DNA of 64,000 nucleotides from Dyadobacter flavalbus (GTDB lineage Bacteria > Bacteroidota > Bacteroidia > Cytophagales > Spirosomataceae), in NCBI RefSeq assembly GCF_006149045.1, contig NZ_VBSN01000022.1:1-64000 (forward strand), read 5' to 3'. The notes beneath the pieces are model-generated. The model was given only the letters and a program-made list of their open reading frames with translations. It made no database searches and had not been told where the DNA came from. Shown piece by piece: positions 55,748 through 64,000 of this stretch (its first letter is position 1; the number at the start of each line of letters is the position of its first letter). A program made the position numbers and the translations under genes.

Positions 55748-55797
55748 AGGTTATAAAGTACTTCTTTGCAGTAAGAAGTATTTTATGACCTTTTTTG
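55748..55797 (+). terminator. Rho-independent terminator after family member 3
   Basis: AGGTTATAAAGTACTTCTT pairs with AAGAAGTATTTTATGACCT (17 of 19, with G-U pairs possible) and is followed by TTTTT. The stem resembles the hairpin at 49906, suggesting that gene and terminator were duplicated together. Confidence 0.7.
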
Positions 55798-56145
55798 TTG
55801 GTTAACAATCAAAATAGGCACATTTGAAGGCTTGACCGATCATAGTAATTGTACGGAGCAGATTGTCTCTCTAAACCGCATTTTGCCTGCAGTTTAAGCA
55901 GTTATACCTGATACCCCAGAATAAAGGCATTGTACCCCATAATTTTAGACATTCCATTTGCATTGGCTTTCTTTGTATTGTCAATCAGGCGAACGATTGA
56001 TGAAAAATATTTTACAAGTTATAATTACTCAACGATCCTAAATAGTTCTAACAAGGCTTGGTCCTGTAACGTTTTCGAAATGCTCCGAAATGCAGATTGG
56101 ACACCTTACAGAATCAGGTTTTGTTAGCAGAATACCCTCCTTGAT
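55798..56145. other. Intergenic stretch before the second LytTR gene
   Basis: About 350 bp of AT-rich sequence with no gene or clear site seen. Confidence 0.35.
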
Positions 56146-56940
56146 ATGACGAATGTACTGATTATTGAAAGTAAGCCGCAGGATGCCGCTGCATTGAAGC
56201 GGATGATAGAGCAGATCGGTTCCGAACTTAATGTTTGCGGAACAGTAAATTCGGTTAGGGATGCCCGAAACTGGATCATGAACAACAAAGCACCGCAACT
56301 CATCTTTTGCGACATTCAGTTACCTGACGGTTCCGGCTTTGATATATTTGGCAGCCTAACGATAGCAGCGCCAGTCATTTTTTGCGCCAATGGCCAGGAA
56401 CATGCGCTTAAGGCTTTTGAAAATAACGGAATTGATTATCTGGTGAAGCCGTTCAGCAGCGACAGATTGCAGAAAAGTCTGAAAAAATTCGAACAGTTCA
56501 AACAGGTATTTGGCCGGGAAACCATTTCCCAGAAACAGGATTTCAACCATGCTGTGTCCAGCGTCAACAAGTACAAAAGTTCATTGCTGGTTTATTATCA
56601 GGACAAAATCATTCCGATAAGTCTGGATAAGCTGGACTTCATATATTACAATAATTACCAAGTAAATGTACACACGCAAAATACGCAGTATGAAACCCGC
56701 GATACATTGAATAGTATAATTAATTCACTGAACCCGCATGATTTTTTCCGGGCAAACAGGCAGTTTATCATTCATCGGAAATCGGTAACAAGCATACAGC
56801 AATATTTTGGCAGAAAATTGCTTGTAGGAACCTCATTTCCTACTCCTGAACCAGTTATAATCAGCAAAGCCAATGCTTCGGAGTTTCTCAAATGGGTGGA
56901 AGGTTTGAACAAAGTACCGGAATATAGCGTTATGCACTAA
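56146..56940 (+). CDS. LytTR response regulator with degenerate receiver (paralogue 2 of 3)
   Basis: The 264-residue protein matches paralogue 1 without gaps through the receiver. The acidic pair is lost: E8-S9-K10 replaces E8-D9-E10. The switch Thr81 is Ala. D56 (LIFCDIQLPDG) and K101 remain. Without the Mg2+-binding acids, normal phosphotransfer is unlikely. The LytTR domain is intact and almost identical to that of paralogue 1 (KIIPISLDKLDFIYYNNYQV, FFRANRQFIIHRKSVTSIQQ). It probably binds the same type of DNA site in a phosphorylation-independent way. Confidence 0.88.
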   Translation: MTNVLIIESKPQDAAALKRMIEQIGSELNVCGTVNSVRDARNWIMNNKAPQLIFCDIQLPDGSGFDIFGSLTIAAPVIFCANGQEHALKAFENNGIDYLVKPFSSDRLQKSLKKFEQFKQVFGRETISQKQDFNHAVSSVNKYKSSLLVYYQDKIIPISLDKLDFIYYNNYQVNVHTQNTQYETRDTLNSIINSLNPHDFFRANRQFIIHRKSVTSIQQYFGRKLLVGTSFPTPEPVIISKANASEFLKWVEGLNKVPEYSVMH

Positions 56941-57560
56941 ACAATGTCCGTTTCAAGGTTCAATTTGTCCGGCTTATAATAATACCATTTGTTTTACTTT
57001 GGCATTTATGCAAATTTGATTTAGTAAGAATCCAATTTTGCGTTAACTTTGACTACTTTGGTATAATAGAATTTGTACAATTCATTCATCTTAAATTAGT
57101 TATAAATTACAATAAAATAATTCCAGGAAAATGTGATTGCAAATCATGAAACCGATGACAAATGCTTGGCTGGATAAAAAATACGGTCATAGCAACCGGA
57201 AAAGGGATTGCAGTTTATATGACAAACGATTTGATTTGAACAGATATTAGAACTAGTTCGTAACGTATACGGAAAACAGTTAGACAAGCTTATATTTTTC
57301 AGAATTTAGTTAATGTAAAGAAAGTCTTGGCATCTTCCTGATGTTTTCAGGCGCTGTGTAAATTTCCAGTTGCCCATGAATTGATATTTCAATTCATAAA
57401 ACCAGAATTTGCACCAAATAATAAATAAATGTCGGATTTGGATTAAACGGGCCGAATTAACAATATCATAACCGGCTGAGTCAATCTTTATCACTAATTT
57501 TCCGACGCAGTGAAGTTGACGTAAACCACAGGAATGACACTGTTCTTAAAGAAACAGAAT
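56941..57560. other. Intergenic stretch before the exported pyruvyl transferase gene
   Basis: 620 bp, AT-rich. A minus-strand frame at 57306-57494 has no protein-like features. No repeat or hairpin stands out. Confidence 0.35.
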
Positions 57561-58856
57561 ATGGATCGCAGAAATTTTCTCCAGCATGCTGGTATTTTAA
57601 CGGGTGCTTTGTTGTCGAATTCCATCGTGAAGATGACGCAAAAGACAAATCCGACCTTATTGCTGGTTTCCGGATGGCAGGATGTAAATATCGGAGATAT
57701 TGCCCATACCCCGGGATTGATTGGTCTTATTCGTAAAAGGCTTCCGCACGTAAATATTATTCTCTGGAAAAGAAACCGGAGCGAAATGGTTGAAGCCATG
57801 CTTGAAAAGCATTATCCTGATGTAAAGGTAATTCACGGCGAAATCAACGATAAACTTATTCCGCAAAGCGAATCCGTTCGCGAGGCATTTCAGGAAGCCG
57901 ATTTCTTTATTCACGGTTCGGGTCCGTATGTTGTTGCTGCCAATTACCTTCAGGCATGGGCCGCACATACCGACAAACCATTCGGAATTTTTGGGGTAAC
58001 GATCCAGGAAATCAAGCCGGACCTGAAATCCTTGCTGCAGAAAGCATCTTTTATTTTTACGCGTGAAACTGCTTCCATCAAGGTTTTGAAAGAAAACGGC
58101 ATTTCCGGAGAATTCATACGATTTGCTCCCGATGCCACCTTTGCACTGGAAATTCATGATGACAACAAGGCCGCCAGTTTTATTAAAGACAATAAACTTG
58201 AAGCCCGTAAATTCATCTGTGTTATTCCGCGTTTGCGCCTTACGCCCTATTATAAAATGAGGCCTAAAAATGCAGGATGGTCGCAGGAAAAAATTCAGGA
58301 AACGATTGCGCTGAACGATAAATACAAAGAAGAAGATCATTCAAAAGTGCGCGAAGCGATGATCACGTGGGTGCGTAAGACAGGCAATAAAATAGTTGTG
58401 TGTCCCGAAATGACGTATCAGGTGGATATCATAGACGAACTACTTGTCAATCCTTTGCCTGATGACGTCAAGCCGTTTATTGTGAAGCATGGTTACTGGC
58501 TGCCGGATGAAGCTGCTTCACTTTACAGGGAAGCGCACACCGTTCTCAGCCTGGAATGTCATTCGCCGATTATTGCCATAGCGAACAATACACCTGCTTT
58601 TTACCTTCGTCAGCCGGAAGATACCATCAAAGGACAGATGTATTATGACCTTGGATTGAAGGACTGGACTTTCGAGATCATGGAAAGCAACGGACAACAA
58701 ATTTCGGACCAGTTAATGAAAGTTTACGATAATTATGAAAGTGCCCGTCAAACTGTAAAACAAACCCTTGGCCGTGTAGAAGTACAATACAATGATGCTT
58801 TTAAAACCATGGTGAAAGATTTGCCGGCAACTGGGAAAGAAAATTTCTTTTCATAA
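57561..58856 (+). CDS. Pyruvyl transferase family protein with a Tat signal
   Basis: The 431-residue protein begins MDRRNFLQHAGILTGALLSN, a clear twin-arginine signal. A polysaccharide pyruvyl transferase fold follows: VSGWQDVNIGDIAHTPGLIG, FFIHGSGPYVVAANYLQAW, FIFTRETASIKVLKENG, ICVIPRLR, and VLSLECHSPIIAIANNTPAF in the donor-site region. The usual late H motif of the family appears as ECHSP. The ATG at 57561 is chosen over 57534 because the signal begins there. Export is odd for an enzyme that needs phosphoenolpyruvate. It may use another donor or have another role. Confidence 0.8.
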   Translation: MDRRNFLQHAGILTGALLSNSIVKMTQKTNPTLLLVSGWQDVNIGDIAHTPGLIGLIRKRLPHVNIILWKRNRSEMVEAMLEKHYPDVKVIHGEINDKLIPQSESVREAFQEADFFIHGSGPYVVAANYLQAWAAHTDKPFGIFGVTIQEIKPDLKSLLQKASFIFTRETASIKVLKENGISGEFIRFAPDATFALEIHDDNKAASFIKDNKLEARKFICVIPRLRLTPYYKMRPKNAGWSQEKIQETIALNDKYKEEDHSKVREAMITWVRKTGNKIVVCPEMTYQVDIIDELLVNPLPDDVKPFIVKHGYWLPDEAASLYREAHTVLSLECHSPIIAIANNTPAFYLRQPEDTIKGQMYYDLGLKDWTFEIMESNGQQISDQLMKVYDNYESARQTVKQTLGRVEVQYNDAFKTMVKDLPATGKENFFS

Positions 58857-59139
58857 TGTGAATGAAAGCAAGTTCAATTACTGGCATGTAAATAGTACGT
58901 GCTGAATTAATAAAATCCTTTGGTTTGAAATTTTAGAATATTGTAAAAGTTACATTTACAAGTTTGAAGCAGTTTAGATCCGAATTTGTATAAAAAGAAG
59001 AAGAAAATAATTTTATTGATAATTAAGGAACATATGTTATTGATTATCCAAGAATTATGATGGTTTACACTATTGAAGATTTTGATTAATAAAAGAAAAG
59101 ACTTAAACTTGTTATAATATATACTCAGCGTATTTTACT
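58857..59139. other. AT-rich gap before the priming transferase gene
   Basis: 283 bp. No gene, hairpin or recognisable promoter is seen. Confidence 0.3.
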
Positions 59140-60507
59140 ATGAAAAATCACTACTCCGGCATACTCCCGAAGGTACATTTGTGGACAGATGTCTTAATAT
59201 TGAACTTCAGTTTTTTTGTTGCTTATCTTTTCAAGTTCGACAATTTCACCGGATTGATAACGGATCAGTACATCAATCTTTTACTTGTTGCAAACCTTGT
59301 CTGGATTTTTACGATCCATATTTTTAAAACTTACATCTTTACCCGGCTTTCTTACCATTTCAACACACAACTTGGTCAGTTCCTGAAAGCGGTTACCGTG
59401 CATTGCGCCGTTATGATGGCTTTCCTTTATCTGACAAAACAGGGTGAGGAATATTCAAGATACCAGTTTTTAATGACATACGGCTTGTTCATTGCGACGT
59501 CCACTGCTTCGAGAGCCGCAGCCATTTTGTTTCTTAAACTTTACCGTCAGGCGGGTTACAATTACAACCGTTATGCCATTGTCGGAAAAGGTGACCTTGC
59601 TTCTTTGATTCGTGAATTTTACAGCAACCGCAAGGAACTTGGTTACAGGTTTTACGGAATTATGGAACTGGACGAAAGAGAAAACAGCGTTGCAGCCTTG
59701 GAACTGATGGTGAAAGAAAAGAAGCTTGATTACATTTATTGCTGCCTTTCAGAAATGAACGATGAACAGGTTCAGGAAGTAATCAGAATGGGCGAACGTC
59801 AAAGAACACAGATCAGACTTGTTCCGGATTTCCGCGGGTTCATGACCAACATGGCCACCATTGAATACCATGACATGTATCCTATCATTCAGGTTAATAC
59901 CAAGCCTTTTTCAAGTTTCAACGAACAAACCCTGAAACGTACATTTGACCTTGTATTTTCTATCATTGTAATGATACTTGGCGCTCCTGTTTTCTTCGCA
60001 GTATGGGCAGCAATCAAAATTACATCTCCGGGACCTGTTTTCTTCAAACAAAGACGCTGCGGACGCTGGGGTGAAATGTTTGACATTTACAAATTCAGAA
60101 GTATGCATGTGGATGCCGACAAAATGGGGCTTCAGCATTCTCAAGGTGATAACGATCCAAGGATTACTTCTATCGGCCGGATTCTAAGAAAATCACGTCT
60201 GGATGAACTGCCTCAGTTTATCAATGTACTGAAAGGTGAAATGTCCGTAGTTGGTCCTCGTCCATTGTACAAATATGATGTAGATATGTTGATGGAAGCC
60301 GCACCGCACGATTTTCAACGCTTGTTAACTGTAAAGCCGGGAATTACATCTATCGGACAAATTAATGTTGGTTATGCAGATACAGTTGCAAAAAATGTAG
60401 AGCGTTTGAAATACGATCTTCAGTATCTTAAAACTTACAGTGTTTTTGATGATGTTCTTTTAATATTCCGTACAGTTCAGGTTATGGTTCTGGGAAGAGG
60501 ACAATAA
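59140..60507 (+). CDS. Undecaprenyl-phosphate sugar phosphotransferase (WcaJ-like priming enzyme)
   Basis: The 455-residue protein has four N-terminal TM helices (residues about 10-110), a CoA-binding-like Rossmann domain (about 140-250: YAIVGKGDLASLIREFY) and a TM anchor (about 272-295). The C-terminal bacterial sugar transferase domain shows KRTFDLVFSIIVMILGAPVF, GPVFFKQRRCGRWGEMFDIY, KFRSMHVDAD, RKSRLDELPQF and GEMSVVGPRPLYKYD. It loads the first sugar phosphate, often glucose or galactose, onto undecaprenyl phosphate to start the EPS unit. It stands 13 kb beyond the main cluster. Confidence 0.9.
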   Translation: MKNHYSGILPKVHLWTDVLILNFSFFVAYLFKFDNFTGLITDQYINLLLVANLVWIFTIHIFKTYIFTRLSYHFNTQLGQFLKAVTVHCAVMMAFLYLTKQGEEYSRYQFLMTYGLFIATSTASRAAAILFLKLYRQAGYNYNRYAIVGKGDLASLIREFYSNRKELGYRFYGIMELDERENSVAALELMVKEKKLDYIYCCLSEMNDEQVQEVIRMGERQRTQIRLVPDFRGFMTNMATIEYHDMYPIIQVNTKPFSSFNEQTLKRTFDLVFSIIVMILGAPVFFAVWAAIKITSPGPVFFKQRRCGRWGEMFDIYKFRSMHVDADKMGLQHSQGDNDPRITSIGRILRKSRLDELPQFINVLKGEMSVVGPRPLYKYDVDMLMEAAPHDFQRLLTVKPGITSIGQINVGYADTVAKNVERLKYDLQYLKTYSVFDDVLLIFRTVQVMVLGRGQ

Positions 60508-60558
60508 GTTCAACCCAAAATATTTTCCCTGCGTTACTCAACGTTTGTCACATATAAG

Positions 60559-60597
60559 AAAACCTGTCAGATTCAATCTCGTCAGGTTTTTCTTTTT
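60559..60597 (+). terminator. Rho-independent terminator after the priming transferase gene
   Basis: AAAACCTG (60559-60566) pairs with CAGGTTTT (60583-60590), followed by TCTTTTTT. Confidence 0.65.
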
Positions 60598-60775
60598 TAA
60601 TACAATTAAGATATTATAAGGATGTAATCTGATTGATGAAGTTGTATATGAATTTCAACCAGGAATCACCACATCTCTAGATCCGATTTTATCAGAATAA
60701 CGGAACTGAATATATGTACATAGTTTTACATGTATTGCGTTTTTTAACAAACTATTTTGAAGAAAATATAAACGC

Positions 60776-61160
60776 AAGCTCCTGTGGAACTTTCTGTTTC
60801 TAGCATAATCCGGTTAATTACATTGTGAATGTTTGCTAATAAGTAGCTTGCGGTGGTAAAAGGAAACCCCTCCGGGGTTCACATATATAAAGAACTCATC
60901 AAACTTTCTACAAACGGGTTACTGCTCCGCAGTTATAAGCTCCTGCGGAGCTTTCTGTTTCTAGCATAATCCGGTTAGTTAAATTGTGAATGTTTGCTAA
61001 TAAGCAGCTTGGCGGTGGTAAAAGAAAACCCATCCGGGATTCACATAAATAAAGAACTCATCAAACTTTCTACAAACGAGTTACTGCTCCGCAGTTATAA
61101 GCTCCTGCGGAGCTTTCTGTTTCTAGCATAATCCGGTTAGTTACATTGTGAATGTTTGCT
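60776..61160. repeat. Tandem repeat of 161/162 bp, about 2.4 copies
   Basis: Copies begin with AAGCTCCTG at 60776, 60937 and 61099; the third ends at about 61160. Each copy contains TTTCTGTTTCTAGCATAATC, a hairpin AACCCCTCCGGGGTT (decayed in copy 2) and, at the unit junctions, CTCCGCAG/CTGCGGAG. The first copy is the most diverged at its start. It has no coding capacity and resembles a REP-like dispersed element that has been duplicated. Confidence 0.85.
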
Positions 61161-61253
61161 CCGGAGGAGCAGCCTGATAAAAGCAAAGATTCAACCAATT
61201 AAAAGCAGTTTTAACAACATGTTGCTCTGCAAATAGCATCAATTGAAAAAATA

Positions 61254-62072
61254 CTAACTCATCAGACGCATACTATCAAACAGGACAGAGTATGCGTTCT
61301 CTTCACTATTCAGACCTTCAACCCATTTCAAAAACTCCGATGAATTTGCTTTGCTTACAACCACAGGTTCCGGCGTGGGAGAAGATGTTCCGACAAGAAG
61401 TTTTCTTCCAAAATACTGCTGAATATTCACAACGGCTTTCCGATGAATAATAAACTGCCTGTTTGCACGGAAAAAGTCTCTGGGATTTAATGAGGTTATG
61501 ATGTTATTAAGTGTATCTCTCGTCTCATAATGTGCATTTTGCATGTACACATTAACCTGATAATTATTGTAATATATAAAATCAACCTTGTCCAGACTTA
61601 CAGGAATAATCTTATCCTGATAATAAACCAGAAGTGAGCTTTTATAGCTGTTCATATACAAAGCTGCATTATTGATCTTTCTGTTAACTGAAGAGTTCTC
61701 TTCACCAAAAAGCTCTTTCAGCTGGGTAAATTTTTTCAGGCTTTTTTGCAGTTTGAAATTGTCTACTGGTTTTATTAGATAATCAATCCCATTATTTTCA
61801 AAAGCTTCCAGCGCATATTCATTATAGTTTGTACAAAAGATTACTGGCGCAGCAATGGATAAATCCTGAAAAATCTCAAATCCCAATCCGTCCGGTAATT
61901 GGATACTGCAAAAAATAAGCTGAGGAGTTTTGTTGTTAATTAACCAGATCTTGGCCTCCAAAACGGATTGAATTATGCCGCAAACCTTGAAATCAATGTT
62001 TGTTAGCTCAATCATGTCCTTTAATTCCTGAGCAGTTTCAAGTTCATTTTCAATGATTAGTATTTCAGTCAT
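61254..62072 (-). CDS. LytTR response regulator lacking the phospho-acceptor Asp (paralogue 3 of 3)
   Basis: The 272-residue protein matches the paralogues without gaps. The phospho-acceptor D56 is replaced by Ser (LIFCSIQLPDG), and D9 is Asn (E8-N9-E10); T81 and K101 remain. It cannot be activated by aspartyl phosphorylation in the normal way. The LytTR domain is intact (KIIPVSLDKVDFIYYNNYQV, RDFFRANRQFIIHRKAVVNI). The start is the ATG at 62072; the TTG at 62105 would add 11 residues. It is transcribed toward the tandem repeat. Confidence 0.88.
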   Translation of the reverse strand: MTEILIIENELETAQELKDMIELTNIDFKVCGIIQSVLEAKIWLINNKTPQLIFCSIQLPDGLGFEIFQDLSIAAPVIFCTNYNEYALEAFENNGIDYLIKPVDNFKLQKSLKKFTQLKELFGEENSSVNRKINNAALYMNSYKSSLLVYYQDKIIPVSLDKVDFIYYNNYQVNVYMQNAHYETRDTLNNIITSLNPRDFFRANRQFIIHRKAVVNIQQYFGRKLLVGTSSPTPEPVVVSKANSSEFLKWVEGLNSEENAYSVLFDSMRLMS

Positions 62073-62869
62073 AATAGAAGAGGATTTATCTATAAATGAT
62101 ATCAATTTTTATTCACGAGACAAAACAGAACAATGATGTTCTTAATAATTCAACTTTCTGACTGGCGCAAATGTTGTATCCGGACTGTTGAGATTTATAC
62201 CCAATTTGTCCGGAATATCTGTTAATTAATTTAAATCATGAATGTTTAAAGCAGTCCTGAATTTCTTTTTTATTAATAAACTCTATTCAAGAATATTGTA
62301 AACTTTTGAATCTCAAAGTAATAGTAAATAAACTTATATCGATTTGTATCAATGCATCAAAATGTAAAGCAGAAAGCTTGTACACGGCTTAAATGAGCAG
62401 ATATACTTCTGAAAAAAACCTTTCCAGATTTGATTATTTCTATTTTCACAATAATTCAGGTTGCAGATAAATAACAATTACGTGAAGAATAATCCGGTTA
62501 AACAGTAATATGAAGTATCTTTAATGAAGCTCCATTAAAGCTCGGAATTACAGATAATCATAATGCAGAATAACGGGCTTATAATCAGGAATTCCATATG
62601 GATTGCAGGCAGGAAATAAATGAAAACATTACAATTACAAATTTGAAAATCACACGTAAACTTTCATATTAATTAAAATCCGGCATTGGAATCTCTGCAC
62701 AAAAGTATATTAACTATCATAGGAATTATTTAGATAAAGAGAATTACGCTATATTTGTAGTAATAGTTTATTATTTTACCTGAAACGAAATTTATTTAAA
62801 AGGATTTGACATTTTATTGGGTTCTTCTTTAAGATATTGATAATTTAAGATCTGAAAACCACAATAATT
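62073..62869. other. Long AT-rich intergenic stretch
   Basis: About 800 bp with no gene seen. A Bacteroidetes-like -7 element TATATTTG at 62750-62757 may belong to the small membrane protein gene. No clear -33 element is seen. Confidence 0.35.
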
Positions 62870-63184
62870 ATGATGACTTCAAATAATACCAATCATTACG
62901 TAAAATATCCTGATACCCCGGCAGCTATAATGGAGAAAAAATCCACTACATCCAAATATCCTTTAATTTCAGGACTTATAATTGGTATGATTGGTGGTAC
63001 AATCGGAACTTTGATTTATAATATTCTAAAAGAATCAAAAGCTTATTCCAAGCTGAATTTTGTTTTCGATTTCACATTGAAAGCAATCAATTTATCGTAC
63101 AAACTTCCGGTGTACGCCGTGTTGGTTTTATTCCTTCTTGCATTCGCAGGGATATTCTTTTACAATAAGAACGCATCAAAGTAA
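62870..63184 (+). CDS. Small membrane protein of unknown function, two TM segments
   Basis: The 104-residue protein has a polar N-terminus, then two hydrophobic helices at about residues 31-50 (YPLISGLIIGMIGGTIGTLI) and 79-97 (LPVYAVLVLFLLAFAGIFFY), with a short basic tail. I do not recognise a family. It is a single gene flanked by long non-coding stretches. The start could be either of the two adjoining ATGs. Confidence 0.6.
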   Translation: MMTSNNTNHYVKYPDTPAAIMEKKSTTSKYPLISGLIIGMIGGTIGTLIYNILKESKAYSKLNFVFDFTLKAINLSYKLPVYAVLVLFLLAFAGIFFYNKNASK

Positions 63185-63597
63185 CTCCCGATTTTTTTCG
63201 TTACGCCATTGATTTTCTGTTGCATTTATAATCTTGTGCAGCACATCATAAATGAATAACCCACTACTTTTTTTACTTGCATAACTGATTTCAACATGTG
63301 CTGGCAACGCAGACACAGCTTTTTCAGGCTATACTGCTTTCAATGCTGCATGCTTGCATTCAGCGCACTGCGTTGAAGTACATTTTGCATGGATAAAATT
63401 TATTCCTACATTAATTTAAGAATAAATACTACATTATAAGTATATTTGCTATAAGTAAGTGCACAGCAGCAACTTGCATGTAATTACGGACCAAAATTGT
63501 TCAGCAGGAAAAGAATTCTGGTTAGCCGTTGGTTAAATAAAGTTCTTTGCAGCTGAGCCGTTGGTTATATTTGGCAAACATACTTTAACATCATCAA
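63185..63597. other. Upstream region of rmlD with a 12-bp direct repeat
   Basis: 413 bp without a gene. AGCCGTTGGTTA occurs exactly at 63524-63535 and 63556-63567, 32 bp apart, ending 30 bp before the rmlD start. Confidence 0.5.
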
Positions 63598-64000
63598 ATG
63601 AAAATTATCGTTCTCGGAGCTGCGGGTCAGTTGGGCAGCTGCATTAAAAAGGTTGCAGCTGAAAGAAACATACATGATCTGTTATTTGCCACGCAGGAAA
63701 ACGGAAACATTCTGGATGAAGCGTTGCTGAACAAACTTCTTGATCGTGAAAAGCCGGAATACGTGATAAATTGTGCGGCTTATACTGCAGTTGACAAGGC
63801 TGAAGATGAACAGGAACTTTGCCGAAGGATAAATCGGGACGGCGCATCAAATGTTGCAAAGGCATGCAAGCAGCACAATGCATCGCTTGTTCATATTTCA
63901 ACCGATTTCGTTTTCAAGGGAAATGTTGCTTATCCGCTTAATGAAACAGATCCGACGCTGCCTGAGAACATATACGGAATTACAAAACTGGAAGGAGAAA
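63598..64000 (+). CDS. rmlD: dTDP-4-dehydrorhamnose reductase, N-terminal part (runs off the window)
   Basis: The 134 codons present begin MKIIVLGAAGQLGSCIKKVA, with the NAD(P)-binding G..GQLG motif. They continue with VINCAAYTAVDKAEDE, HISTDFVFKG (usually STDYVF) and YGITKLEGE holding the YxxxK catalytic pair. These are the signatures of RmlD, the last step of dTDP-L-rhamnose synthesis. The C-terminal half lies beyond base 64000. A rhamnose gene here suggests another surface-sugar locus to the right. Confidence 0.9.
   Translation, partial: MKIIVLGAAGQLGSCIKKVAAERNIHDLLFATQENGNILDEALLNKLLDREKPEYVINCAAYTAVDKAEDEQELCRRINRDGASNVAKACKQHNASLVHISTDFVFKGNVAYPLNETDPTLPENIYGITKLEGE

Noticed and set aside
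57306..57494. 62-codon minus-strand frame before the pyruvyl transferase gene
   Set aside because: No start context, domain or neighbour supports it.
60776..61160. Possible CRISPR or insertion sequence
   Set aside because: The 161/162-bp units are direct tandem copies without spacers, terminal repeats or a transposase.

Overview
The window looks like a chromosome segment of a Bacteroidota bacterium, most likely of the order Cytophagales (Dyadobacter/Spirosoma-like; the genus is my inference). Supporting features are two intact type IX secretion (T9SS) C-terminal sorting domains beside a small family of such proteins, the bacillithiol gene bshB1, OmpA proteins with PD40 repeats, LytTR response regulators, a CpsB/Wza/Wzc-type exopolysaccharide system, and frequent GTG/TTG or ATGA/TAATG-coupled starts with few Shine-Dalgarno sites.

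Region 1 (1-4905) is the end of an integrated mobile element, all on the minus strand: a zinc-finger/HTH protein, a tyrosine recombinase, a two-TM membrane protein, an excisionase-like HTH protein and a VirE/VapE-type ATPase. Its mnmE-side border carries six GTTTC boxes at exact 10-bp spacing and a perfect 19-bp inverted repeat. Its other side carries a cluster of TGTAGTAAGA boxes and, at the window edge, what looks like the tail of a transposase.

Region 2 (5016-20073) is ordinary housekeeping chromosome: mnmE, queE, a TPR/PD40/OmpA protein, trxB, an M23/LysM peptidase, bshB1, an MsrB lipoprotein, an RluA-type pseudouridine synthase with no normal start codon, a T9SS-secreted leucine-rich protein, a DUF1361 membrane protein, a DEAD-box helicase, and an aldehyde dehydrogenase/DUF779 pair divergent from an AraC regulator.

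Region 3 (20074-24522) is sparse. It holds the AraC gene, a gene remnant, the first of three closely related LytTR response regulators and a DUF1080 protein.

Region 4 (24523-46558) is a Wzx/Wzy-type exopolysaccharide cluster: PHP phosphatase, Wza, Wzc, UDP-glucose dehydrogenase, GDP-mannose pyrophosphorylase, flippase, pyruvyl transferase, six glycosyltransferases, a polymerase candidate, a heparinase II/III-type lyase, an AlgD-like GDP-mannose dehydrogenase and a secreted polysaccharide-lyase-fold protein. The priming phosphotransferase lies apart at 59140. Together they predict an acidic, mannuronate- and/or glucuronate-containing, probably pyruvylated polymer.

Region 5 (46981-60507) is accessory and the most unusual part. 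Two long paralogues join phage-tail-spike-like modules to a polysaccharide-lyase-like domain without a visible signal peptide. Each is followed by a small Tat-signal protein of an unrecognised family; one of these has a T9SS sorting domain and one is truncated, and a third Sec-type member follows. The region also holds an outer-membrane barrel gene with a broken small gene in front of it, a second LytTR regulator with a degenerate receiver, and a pyruvyl transferase carrying a Tat signal.

Region 6 (60508-64000) holds a 161/162-bp tandem repeat, a third LytTR regulator that lacks the phospho-acceptor aspartate, a small membrane protein and the start of rmlD. No tRNA, rRNA or CRISPR array was recognised anywhere in the window.
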